Assembly (NCBI GenBank): GCA_003650585.1
Contig: QMQS01000064.1
Coordinates: 1 to 5,720 of the forward strand
DNA length: 5,720 nucleotides
Direction of reading: 5' to 3'
DNA from: Candidatus Woesearchaeota archaeon
GTDB lineage: Archaea > Nanobdellota > Nanobdellia > Woesearchaeales > B29-G15
Numbering within the stretch: position 1 is the stretch's first letter; every line of letters begins with the position of its first letter. The notes under the pieces are model-generated. The model saw only the letters and a program-made list of their open reading frames with translations. It made no database searches and was not told where the DNA came from. Made by a program: the position numbers and the translations under genes. Below are positions 1 to 5,694 of the stretch, one piece after another.

Positions 1-1002
1 ATTCGCAGAGAGACCCTAAAGTTGCTGGGCTATCCTGAGGAGAGCGTGGGGCGTTTGATGACACCTGAGTATGTTGCCATAAGGCCAGGTTGGACAATCG
101 CCAAGGCCCTTAGCCACATACGCAAGTTTGGTAAGGATGCTGAGACAATAAACATGGTCTATGTTGTGGATGAGGATTGGCACCTCTTGGACGACCTGCC
201 ATTGAGACGGCTCATACTTGCAAGCCCAAAATCCAGAGTTAGTTCACTTATGGACTATAGGTTTGTCGCCATATCCCCATACGAAGACCAAGAGAGAGCA
301 GTAAAACTCTTTGAGGACCACAATCTTGTGGCTTTGCCGGTCATTGATAAAGATGGCGTTCTGTTGGGCATAGTGACTGTGGATGATATAATGGATGTGC
401 TTGAGGATGAGGTTATGGAAGATATTGAGAAGGGGGTTAGCATACTTCCTCTTGGGATAAACTACAGCTCTGCCTCTGTATGGACACTATATAAGAAACG
501 AATAGTTTGGTTGTCACTCCTTGCTGTGGCAGGGTTCATGTCATCCAATGTGATTGCTGCATTTGAGCATACCCTGGCTACTGCTGTTGCCCTTGCCTTC
601 TTCATACCCATACTTATAGGTAGTGGTGGTAATACTGGTAGCCAATCAGCCACACTGATTGTGCGTGCCATTGCCACAGGCGACATCACACTCAGAAAAT
701 GGTTCAATGTTATCAAGAAGGAATTGGTGGTTGGTTTGTTGCTTGGTGTGTCGCTTGGCACGATACTCGGGCTATGGGGGTCGCTCTGGAGAGGCGGCTG
801 GGCAGTGGGTTTCATTGTTGGTTTGGCTATGGTAGCTATTGTGTTATGGGCAAACCTTGTTGGGAGTTTATTGCCACTAATCCTAACCAAATTCAATTTG
901 GACCCAGCGGTTGTGAGTAGCCCTCTGATTACCACGCTTGTGGACGCTACTGGTTTGCTGATATATTTCTCAATAGCCACATGGTGGTTGAGTTCAATCT
1001 GA
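1..1002 (+). CDS. mgtE: MgtE-family magnesium transporter, 5'-truncated by window edge
   Basis: This is a Mg2+ channel/transporter of the inner membrane, in the MgtE (SLC41-like) family. The frame is open to base 1, and the first codons (IRRETLK, then LLGYPEESVGRLMTPE) are the usual junction between the MgtE N-domain and the CBS pair, so most of the N-domain lies outside the window and TTG at 22 is not the true start. Of the 333 visible residues, about 18-77 form CBS1 and 81-139 form CBS2, ending in an acidic stretch (DDIMDVLEDEVMEDIE, about 128-143) of the type that senses cytosolic Mg2+ in characterised MgtE. The membrane domain follows (about 165-333). It carries GGNTGSQS at about 209-216 and TTLVDATG near 311-318, whose Asp matches the selectivity Asp of Thermus MgtE. 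The C-terminus looks complete. The promoter is not visible, and the next gene has its own TATA box. Confidence 0.95.
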   Translation: MRRETLKLLGYPEESVGRLMTPEYVAIRPGWTIAKALSHIRKFGKDAETINMVYVVDEDWHLLDDLPLRRLILASPKSRVSSLMDYRFVAISPYEDQERAVKLFEDHNLVALPVIDKDGVLLGIVTVDDIMDVLEDEVMEDIEKGVSILPLGINYSSASVWTLYKKRIVWLSLLAVAGFMSSNVIAAFEHTLATAVALAFFIPILIGSGGNTGSQSATLIVRAIATGDITLRKWFNVIKKELVVGLLLGVSLGTILGLWGSLWRGGWAVGFIVGLAMVAIVLWANLVGSLLPLILTKFNLDPAVVSSPLITTLVDATGLLIYFSIATWWLSSI

Positions 1003-1010
1003 TTGGGAAA

Positions 1011-1020
1011 TTTTTAAATA
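1011..1020 (+). promoter_or_regulatory. TATA box of kae1
   Basis: The A/T-only decamer TTTTTAAATA lies in the 40-bp gap after mgtE. Its centre is about 27 bp before the ATG at 1043, so transcription should begin at or within a couple of bases of the start codon, giving a leaderless mRNA. No Shine-Dalgarno sequence is present. The T-run could also help end the mgtE transcript. Confidence 0.7.
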
Positions 1021-1042
1021 CTCTTCTTGGTTATGCTAAGGT

Positions 1043-1996
1043 ATGCTTTGCCTTGGTATAGAATCAACTGCACACACTCTGGGCTTGGGGGTTGTGACAG
1101 AGCGCAGGGTTTTGGAGAATATAAAGGTTAGTTACACCACCACCCAGGGTGGTATTATACCGAGCCGTGCATCTGATTACCTTGTTGCTGAGCTACCCAA
1201 ATTATTAGCAAGGTTGAAAACTCCCTTACACAAGATTGAGCTGATAGCATTCTCACAGGGACCAGGTATTGGGCACTCACTCAGAATCGGAGCGTTCCTT
1301 GCCCGGGCGTTTGCCGTTAAACTCAAAAAGCCAATCATAGGCGTCAACCATTGTGTTGCCCATTTGGAGATAGGTAAGCTGGTTACAAAGGCAAAGGACC
1401 CTGTGCTGCTTTACACCTCTGGCGCAAACACCCAGGTGATAGCATTTCAGGGTGGCCGCTATAGAATCTTTGGTGAAACATTGGACATGGGCGTGGGCAA
1501 CTTCTTGGATGCCTTTGGTAGAGAGCTTGGGTTGGGTTTCCCAGCAGGACCACAGATTGAGCAACTGGCATTAAAGGGCAAGCATTATGTGAAACTCCCA
1601 TATGTGGTTAAGGGCATGGATGTCAGCTTCGGTGGTTTGCTCACCAATCTGAAGCAAAAATTGAGCAAGGGGGATTATTCAAAAGAGGACTTGGCTTACT
1701 CTGTGCAGGAGACTGTGTTTGCTATGCTGTTAGAGGTTGCAGAGCGCGCCATGGCACACTGCAACAAGCAAGAGCTGTTGCTGGGAGGTGGTGTGGCTTG
1801 CAACAAGCGCCTACAGGAAATGGCAAGGATAATGTGCAGGGAGCGAAATGCAGAGTTGTTTGTACCAGCGAACGAGTTTTTAGTAGATAATGGTGCTATG
1901 ATTGCATACCTCGGCTTAGTGGAGTACAAAAAGGGTAGAAGAATGAAGCTTGAGGATACAATAATTAGGCCAGATTGGCGCACTGATGAAGATTAA
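1043..1996 (+). CDS. kae1: KEOPS complex subunit Kae1 (tRNA N6-threonylcarbamoyladenosine synthesis)
   Basis: Kae1/TsaD-family ASKHA-fold enzyme. Within KEOPS (Kae1, Bud32, Cgi121, Pcc1) it transfers the threonylcarbamoyl group from TC-AMP to A37 of ANN-decoding tRNAs in the cytoplasm. The 317 residues match a full-length stand-alone archaeal Kae1, and no Bud32 kinase domain is fused at the C-terminus. Visible signatures are GIESTAHTLGLG (5-16), NHCVAHLEIG (102-111) with metal ligands H103 and H107, Y124 in LYTSGANTQ, GETLDMGVGN (144-153), KGMDVSFGGLL (190-200), GGGVACNKRL (248-257) and DNGAMIA (282-288) with metal ligand D282. It ends in the typical RTDE tail. The ATG at 1043 is supported by the family N-terminus and by the TATA box about 27 bp upstream. 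Oddities are GIEST where archaeal Kae1 normally has GIEGT, and GGIIPSRASDYL in place of the His-rich GGIHPxEAAxHH motif. It is still much closer to Kae1 than to bacterial TsaD. Confidence 0.96.
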   Translation: MLCLGIESTAHTLGLGVVTERRVLENIKVSYTTTQGGIIPSRASDYLVAELPKLLARLKTPLHKIELIAFSQGPGIGHSLRIGAFLARAFAVKLKKPIIGVNHCVAHLEIGKLVTKAKDPVLLYTSGANTQVIAFQGGRYRIFGETLDMGVGNFLDAFGRELGLGFPAGPQIEQLALKGKHYVKLPYVVKGMDVSFGGLLTNLKQKLSKGDYSKEDLAYSVQETVFAMLLEVAERAMAHCNKQELLLGGGVACNKRLQEMARIMCRERNAELFVPANEFLVDNGAMIAYLGLVEYKKGRRMKLEDTIIRPDWRTDED

Positions 1997-1999
1997 ATA
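1993..1999 (+). promoter_or_regulatory. Possible TATA box for the longer start of the OB-fold gene
   Basis: TTAAATA overlaps the kae1 stop codon and is centred about 24 bp before the ATG at 2020. That spacing would allow a leaderless transcript for the longer form of the downstream protein. It competes with the TATA-like box at 2054-2061, and the two could be alternative promoters. Confidence 0.4.
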
Positions 2000-2053
2000 G
2001 TACTTGCTTCTACTTCTGCATGAGAAACATTTTCGGTATTGGCATGGGAATTG

Positions 2054-2061
2054 ATTTAAAC
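2054..2061 (+). promoter_or_regulatory. TATA-like box for the preferred start of the OB-fold gene
   Basis: The octamer ATTTAAAC begins 29 bp before the in-frame ATG at 2083. The same octamer begins at exactly the same distance from the ATG of the TctA gene (3970-3977, ATG at 3999). This shared geometry is the main sequence evidence for choosing 2083 as the start. Confidence 0.55.
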
Positions 2062-2082
2062 TCTCCCATCTGTGCACACACA

Positions 2083-2424
2083 ATGCGAGAGGCGATTTTA
2101 CTCAGGGTTGCGATTGCAACGAGCATTATGGGACTTTTGGGTTTGCTAATCCTAGCAGACAACTCTAAGCCATCGGATTATACCCCCAATTTGGCTCAGC
2201 TCGACCGGGAGGTTAAACTAACTGGGAGGGTGGTTAGTGTGGTTGAGAAAGAGAGGGTTGCCTTCTTGAAGTTAATTTACCCAGCAGAGGTTAGCGTGGT
2301 GCTATTCAAACCAAAAGAGCTAAGCATTGAAGAGAACCAGAGCATTGAAGTGGTGGGCATTGTTGAGAATAATTACAAAGGCAAAGCAAACATAATTGCT
2401 TACAGGGTGAGCAGTGTCGGATAG
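2083..2424 (+). CDS. Small membrane-anchored protein with OB-fold-like domain, function unknown
   Basis: From the ATG at 2083 the product is 113 residues. It has a short basic N-terminus (MREAILLR), one hydrophobic segment at about 8-25, a polar linker (DNSKPSDYTP), and a beta-rich region at about 42-111 (LTGRVVSVV, FLKLIYPAEVSVVLF, IEVVGIVENNYKGKANIIAY). The pattern of GRV, then a VVLF strand, then VVGIVE followed by KGK and an IIAYRV strand resembles the tRNA_anti/OB-fold class found in small archaeal proteins. The charge distribution predicts an N-in anchor with the OB domain outside the cell. An in-frame ATG at 2020 would add 21 residues (134 in all) and has its own weak TATA box. I prefer 2083 because of the promoter geometry and because the extra residues look unlike a signal or domain. 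It sits between kae1 and ppa, with its own promoter. Whether it binds nucleic acid, protein or sugar cannot be told. Confidence 0.75.
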   Translation: MREAILLRVAIATSIMGLLGLLILADNSKPSDYTPNLAQLDREVKLTGRVVSVVEKERVAFLKLIYPAEVSVVLFKPKELSIEENQSIEVVGIVENNYKGKANIIAYRVSSVG

Positions 2425-2434
2425 GTGGTATACC

Positions 2435-2449
2435 AATAATTTTTTATAT
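2435..2449 (+). promoter_or_regulatory. BRE plus TATA box of ppa
   Basis: AATAAT at 2435-2440 fits the archaeal BRE consensus RNWAAW and directly precedes TTTTTATAT at 2441-2449. The TATA centre is about 27 bp before the ATG at 2472, predicting a leaderless transcript. It lies in the 47-bp gap after the OB-fold gene. Confidence 0.75.
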
Positions 2450-2471
2450 CCCTCACAACCACCCAAAAAGC

Positions 2472-3023
2472 ATGGTAGAAAAAAGGGTGGCTCATCCTTG
2501 GCATGATATTGAGATTGGCAATAAGGCACCCAAAGTTGTGAACATTGTGGTTGAAACACCCAAGGATAGCAAGGTTAAATATGAACTTGACAAGAGCACA
2601 GGGCTTCTTAGGATGGACCGCTATCTCTACTCAGCAGTCCACTACCCCGGTGATTATGGGTTTATCCCTAGGACGCTCTGGGATGACCAAGACCCTTTGG
2701 ATGTCATTGTTTTTTCTAATGTGCCTGCTTACCCTATGACAATCTGCGAGGTGAAGGTGATAGGCATTGTTCGTTTGGTGGATGCAAAGGAAAAGGATGA
2801 CAAGATTATTGCAGTGCATGCAAATGACCCGAGGTATTCAGAGTGGGACTCTATTAAAGATGTGCCACAGCATTTCCTAAGGGAGTTGAGGCACTTCTTG
2901 GAAACCTATAAGGAGTTACAGGGTAAGAGGGTAAGGGTTTACAGAATCCTCGGACCAGAGCAGGCATACAAGGCAATAGAGCGGGCTATAAGGCTTTACA
3001 AAGCCAAGTTTGGAGCTAAGTGA
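2472..3023 (+). CDS. ppa: Inorganic pyrophosphatase, family I (soluble)
   Basis: Cytoplasmic Mg2+-dependent enzyme that hydrolyses PPi to two phosphates, pulling forward biosynthetic reactions that release PPi. The 183 residues are a normal full length. Using the E. coli enzyme as a guide, the active-site set is intact: E28, K36 and E38 (KVKYELDK), R50 (MDRY), Y62 (GDYGFIP), D72/D74/D77 (DQDPLD), D104 and D109 with K111 (DAKEKDDK), and Y146-K147 (ETYKEL). The one notable change is Gln at position 73, where the family signature normally has a small or polar residue (DGDP, DNDP, DSDP). The ATG at 2472 is supported by a strong TATA box. The last 8 bp overlap the 3' end of the convergent FemAB-like gene. 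As a functional link, Sua5/TsaC upstream of Kae1 in the t6A pathway releases PPi, but a housekeeping role is sufficient to explain the gene. Confidence 0.97.
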   Translation: MVEKRVAHPWHDIEIGNKAPKVVNIVVETPKDSKVKYELDKSTGLLRMDRYLYSAVHYPGDYGFIPRTLWDDQDPLDVIVFSNVPAYPMTICEVKVIGIVRLVDAKEKDDKIIAVHANDPRYSEWDSIKDVPQHFLRELRHFLETYKELQGKRVRVYRILGPEQAYKAIERAIRLYKAKFGAK

Positions 3024-3897
3024 ATGGCATCAGCATAAAAATAGTCTTTCTGGGTGCAATCCTTGACACAATGTTTGCAAGCACCCCAAACCATCTGTAC
3101 TTTGTAATGGGGTAAACCACCTTTTCTATGTTCTCTTCTGGGAATCTCTCACATTTAAAGCAAACAGCACCAACCCTCTGCTTGAACACATTGTAGCCAG
3201 AGCCAGAGATGCCTATCCCCATGTGTAGGTTTAGATTCCTAGCGCATGCGTACTTTATCTTCTCGTTGTAAATCTTATATGTTACATACTTGCTCAGATA
3301 ATCCTTGTGACTCCCACCAATTGAGGAATAGAGGTTGTCTGAGTTCTCAAAGCATAGGCTGTATGCAACCAGCTTTTTATTGTGGTATATTAGAAAAGCC
3401 AAGGAAGAGGGCAGTCTCATGAACTCTTCGAAAAAGTATTTTGGGAATATAAAGCCATTTACCCTTCTCATGTGTTGCAGATACAGGGCATAGATTTCAT
3501 CAACCATAGGGTTGTTATATCCCCTTAAGATTCTCAACTTGTAACCAAGTTTATCCGCTCTTCTTGAATACTTGCGAAAGGTTCTATCAAACCCTTTGTA
3601 TGCCATTTGATATTCTTTTCTGAAGAGAATTGGGTATTCCACAAATGAGGGCTTGTCTGATTTATCGTTCTCTAAGGGGAGCACAGAAAGGAACGAAACC
3701 CCTTCCCTCTTCATGTACTCCCTCGCTTCACTAGGGTATGCGTGTATGCTAATATTCTTGTTTTTGAGTATATTGAGTTTGGTTGATTTTAAGCTTAATA
3801 CTTTCAACCTGAGCCCAGTCACACGCTCACAAAAATGTGCATACTCTTCGCTTAGATAAAAGTTGTTTTTGAACGCATCCTTAAACTCTGCTATCAT
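3016..3897 (-). CDS. FemAB-like / GNAT-fold acyltransferase, substrate unknown
   Basis: The 293-residue product looks like a FemAB/BioF2-type protein (Acetyltransf_6-like, the GNAT superfamily fold used by peptidoglycan-bridge aminoacyltransferases and CelD/BcsL-type acetyltransferases). Visible features are a basic helix FRKYSRRADKLGYKLRI (107-123), HMRRVNGFIFPKYFFEEFM (142-160), a central strand pair LAFLIYHNKKLVAYSLCF (166-183), YSSIGGSHKDY (190-200), and the diagnostic C-terminal stretch LHMGIGISGSGYNVFKQRVGA (224-244), equivalent to the family's FDFGRS..GSG..FK..FG. There is no signal peptide or membrane segment, so it is probably cytoplasmic. Archaea lack murein, so a FemX role in peptidoglycan is unlikely; modification of a surface glycan, lipid or protein amine is possible but is inference. 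The start at 3897 follows a TATA box. AAGGAG on this strand lies only 2 nt from the ATG, too close to act as a normal ribosome binding site. The 3' end overlaps ppa by 8 bp. Confidence 0.72.
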   Translation of the reverse strand: MIAEFKDAFKNNFYLSEEYAHFCERVTGLRLKVLSLKSTKLNILKNKNISIHAYPSEAREYMKREGVSFLSVLPLENDKSDKPSFVEYPILFRKEYQMAYKGFDRTFRKYSRRADKLGYKLRILRGYNNPMVDEIYALYLQHMRRVNGFIFPKYFFEEFMRLPSSLAFLIYHNKKLVAYSLCFENSDNLYSSIGGSHKDYLSKYVTYKIYNEKIKYACARNLNLHMGIGISGSGYNVFKQRVGAVCFKCERFPEENIEKVVYPITKYRWFGVLANIVSRIAPRKTIFMLMPFT

Positions 3898-3921
3898 CTC
3901 TCCTTGATTCTAAAACCCAAA

Positions 3922-3930
3922 ATTTATAAG
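3922..3930 (-). promoter_or_regulatory. TATA box of the FemAB-like gene
   Basis: On the minus strand this reads CTTATAAAT. Its centre is about 29 bp before the ATG at 3897, so the transcript should start about 0-4 nt before the start codon. It lies in the divergent intergenic region shared with the TctA gene, about 40 bp from that gene's TATA-like box. Confidence 0.65.
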
Positions 3931-3969
3931 CCTTGTGTTGCAAAATCATCGGGTAGTGGGGCGAGTTTC

Positions 3970-3977
3970 ATTTAAAC
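3970..3977 (+). promoter_or_regulatory. TATA-like box of the TctA-family gene
   Basis: ATTTAAAC begins 29 bp before the ATG at 3999, the same octamer and spacing seen upstream of the OB-fold gene. It supports 3999 rather than the TTG at 3990 as the start codon. Confidence 0.6.
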
Positions 3978-3998
3978 ACTTCATGTAGTTTGGGGTAT

Positions 3999-5210
3999 AT
4001 GCTCTTAGAGATATTAGTCGCTGCTGTGTTGGGCGTCTGTGCTGGTAGCGTAACAGGGCTAATCCCTGGAATACATGTTAACTTAGTGGGCGTTTACCTT
4101 GTTTCCTTTTCACTGGTTTTAATTAAAAATTTTAATCCTTTATTTGTGGCTGTTTTTGTAGTTGCAATGGGGCTTACCCACACTTTTGTGGATGTATTGC
4201 CAGCAGTGTTCCTTGGGGCGCCAAGCCCTGGCACCTCATTGCTTGTGCTCCCAGCACACAGACTGCTAAGCAGGGGTTATGGCTATGAAGCAGTGAGGAT
4301 GGCAACAATTGGCGGGTTAATAAGCGTGCTAATCCTATCTTTGTTCTCTCCGTTAGTATGCTTTGTCTTAAAACATGCCTACCCTGTGCTTGAGTTGTTT
4401 ATGGGGCAAATCTTGCTATGCTTTATTGCTTTCTTCATACTCAGAAATCATACTTGGAGGAAAAGATTTTGGGCTTTGGTCGTTTTTCTGCTATCTGGCA
4501 CACTCGGATTAATTGTGCTTAACTCCCCCTGTTTCAAACAACCGATATTTCCGATGCTTACTGGATTGTTTGGTATTAGTTTGCTTATGCGCTGTCTCTT
4601 TATTCGTTCTGAGATTGGTAAGCAATTCGTGAGCGAGGATTTAAGCTTGCCTCCTACGGCATTGATAAAATCGGTTTTAGGGGCCAACATTGGCGGCTTG
4701 ATTACAGGGATATTCCCTGGGATTGGCTCTGCCCAGGCAGCCATCTTGGGTAAATCCATTTTTAGGCATCTAGGCACTTTGGGGTTTATAGTGCTCAATG
4801 GAGGGGTAAACACTATAAACTTCTTTGTGTCACTATTCACGCTTCAGATAGTTGGCAAGGCACGAAATGGTGCTGTGCTCACCCTAAAGCATTTCATACC
4901 CTTGCTCAGTTTGAAGCATCTGGTCTTGTTTGTGTTTGTGGTGCTGTTTGCTTCTGGATTGAGTTGCATCCTGGTGCTTGTGTATGCCAAACTCTTCTGT
5001 CGCTTGGTTAATGTGGTTAACTACAGATTGCTTTCCTTAGGGGTAATCATTCTGCTACTCTTTTTTACATTGAGGTTCTCAGGTCTGCTTGGCATATTAG
5101 TGCTCCTAGTAGGAAGTGCAATAGGGCTCATCCCCAACATAATGGGGGTTGGGAAAAGCAATTGCATGGGTTGTGTCTTGTTGCCAGTGTTAATTTATTT
5201 CTTGCTGTGA
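3999..5210 (+). CDS. TctA-family (tripartite tricarboxylate transporter-like) integral membrane protein
   Basis: This polytopic membrane protein of 403 residues (from the ATG at 3999) belongs to the archaeal branch of the TctA/DUF112 family. In bacteria TctA is the large permease of a three-part carboxylate transporter. The signatures are GSVTGLIPGIHVN (16-28), THTFVDVLPAVFLGAPSPGTS (60-80) and its PAHRLLSRGYGYEAVRMA continuation, then a repeat of the first motif, GGLITGIFPGIGSAQAAILG (232-251). A third related glycine-proline motif, GSAIGLIPNIMGVGKSNCMG (372-391), precedes a hydrophobic C-terminus. About ten membrane spans are apparent. No TctB (small subunit) or TctC (periplasmic binding protein) lies alongside, as is usual for archaeal members, so the substrate is unknown. 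The frame also allows TTG at 3990 (3 more residues), but the TATA spacing favours 3999. It is convergent with the lrp-type gene. Confidence 0.88.
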   Translation: MLLEILVAAVLGVCAGSVTGLIPGIHVNLVGVYLVSFSLVLIKNFNPLFVAVFVVAMGLTHTFVDVLPAVFLGAPSPGTSLLVLPAHRLLSRGYGYEAVRMATIGGLISVLILSLFSPLVCFVLKHAYPVLELFMGQILLCFIAFFILRNHTWRKRFWALVVFLLSGTLGLIVLNSPCFKQPIFPMLTGLFGISLLMRCLFIRSEIGKQFVSEDLSLPPTALIKSVLGANIGGLITGIFPGIGSAQAAILGKSIFRHLGTLGFIVLNGGVNTINFFVSLFTLQIVGKARNGAVLTLKHFIPLLSLKHLVLFVFVVLFASGLSCILVLVYAKLFCRLVNVVNYRLLSLGVIILLLFFTLRFSGLLGILVLLVGSAIGLIPNIMGVGKSNCMGCVLLPVLIYFLL

Positions 5211-5240
5211 GCTCCAAGCATCTTGTTAAGAGAGATGGCT

Positions 5241-5277
5241 CCCTGCTTATTTAATCCTCTCAACCAATAAAGCAGGG
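5241..5277. terminator. Stem-loop at the 3' ends of the convergent TctA and lrp-type genes
   Basis: CCCTGCTT (5241-5248) and AAGCAGGG (5270-5277) are perfect 8-bp inverted repeats. A further ATT/AAT pairing is possible after a one-base bulge, leaving a loop of about 14 nt. The structure covers the stop codon and last codons of the lrp-type gene and lies 30 bp past the TctA stop. It has no following T-run on either strand, so a role in ending or protecting the two converging transcripts is inference. Confidence 0.4.
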
Positions 5278-5669
5278 CAAACCTTGGTTACCCCTGGTAT
5301 ACTTTCTATATCCTTTACAAATCTATTCAACTCAGAAGAATCTTCAAGCCACACCTCAAAGAGGAGCATATGATCACCTGAGGAAGCATAGAGACTCTTG
5401 AGGTCTTCCATGCCCATAAGCTTCTCTAAAACACTAACATAACTCTCTGGTTTTGTGTCCACACCTATCATTGCCCTAATCTTATAACCCAACTGTCTTG
5501 GGTCTATCTCAGCAGTGTAACCCTTTATAATCCCCCTCTCTTCTAAATTCCTTATCCTTTTCCTTACTGCTGTCTCACTTACCCCAAACCTTTTTGCAAT
5601 ATCCACATAGCTAATTCGTGCGTTCTTTCTCAAAATCTCAATCAACTCTAAGTTTGAAATATGAACCAT
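5247..5669 (-). CDS. Lrp/AsnC-family transcriptional regulator
   Basis: This 140-residue protein is typical for an archaeal feast/famine regulator. Residues about 4-50 form the winged helix-turn-helix (LELIEILRKNARISYVDIAK, then GVSETAVRKRIRNLEERGIIKGY), and about 63-137 form the RAM (AsnC_trans_reg) domain that dimerises and binds amino acids or similar effectors (IRAMIGVDT, YASSGDHMLLFEVW with the conserved Gly-Asp at 98-99, and IPGVTKVCPALLVERIK). It would act as a dimer or higher oligomer on DNA in the cytoplasm. The ATG at 5669 is set by a TATA box about 26 bp upstream (leaderless). The usual LDxxD opening is replaced by HISNLEL. Palindromes around the promoter suggest autoregulation. 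Its regulon and effector cannot be read from the sequence; the convergent transporter is a possible but unproven target. Confidence 0.95.
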   Translation of the reverse strand: MVHISNLELIEILRKNARISYVDIAKRFGVSETAVRKRIRNLEERGIIKGYTAEIDPRQLGYKIRAMIGVDTKPESYVSVLEKLMGMEDLKSLYASSGDHMLLFEVWLEDSSELNRFVKDIESIPGVTKVCPALLVERIK

Positions 5670-5678
5670 AATATTAAC

Positions 5679-5694
5679 AAATAAAAACTTATTT
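5679..5694. promoter_or_regulatory. A/T-rich palindrome between TATA and start of the lrp-type gene
   Basis: AAATAA-AAAC-TTATTT has perfect 6-bp arms and overlaps the downstream edge of the TATA box. Binding here would block polymerase, the usual mode of Lrp autorepression in archaea. Because the region is very A/T-rich, such arms can arise by chance. Confidence 0.25.

Larger units (their letters stand above)
3898..3998. other. Divergent intergenic promoter region
   Basis: About 100 bp separate the start codons of the FemAB-like gene (left) and the TctA gene (right). Each side has its own TATA box. Between them, at about 3949-3966, lies a G-rich patch (CGGGTAGTGGGGCGAG) that stands out from the A/T-rich flanks and could hold a regulator site, but I find no clear palindrome in it. 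No tRNA, C/D box RNA or small ORF of substance is seen here. Confidence 0.6.

Noticed and set aside
462..980. 172-codon open frame on the minus strand inside mgtE
   Set aside because: It is antisense to the well-supported MgtE membrane domain, has no recognisable motif and no promoter; it is a shadow of codon use in mgtE.
1033..1035. ATG just upstream of kae1 as an alternative start
   Set aside because: It is not in the Kae1 frame (10 bp before the ATG at 1043).
1032..1047. Direct repeat TATGCT at 1032-1037 and 1042-1047 around the kae1 start
   Set aside because: Too short and A/T-biased to be meaningful; the second copy is simply the start-codon context.
1277..1983. Several minus-strand open frames within kae1
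   Set aside because: All lie opposite conserved Kae1 motifs and read as low-information sequence.
3900..3905. AAGGAG (minus strand) as a ribosome binding site for the FemAB-like gene
   Set aside because: It is only 2 nt from the ATG and lies at or before the predicted transcription start, so it would probably not be in the mRNA in a usable position.
3940..3970. Possible C/D box or tRNA-like RNA in the divergent intergenic region
   Set aside because: GATGAT on the minus strand resembles box C only partly, no box D is paired with it, and the G-rich patch cannot be folded into a tRNA cloverleaf.
3990..3992. TTG as start of the TctA-family gene
   Set aside because: ATG at 3999 is in frame, stronger, and at the right distance from the TATA-like box.
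4448..4840. 130-codon open frame on the minus strand inside the TctA-family gene
   Set aside because: It mirrors the conserved GGLITGIFPGIG region on the plus strand and has no family features of its own.
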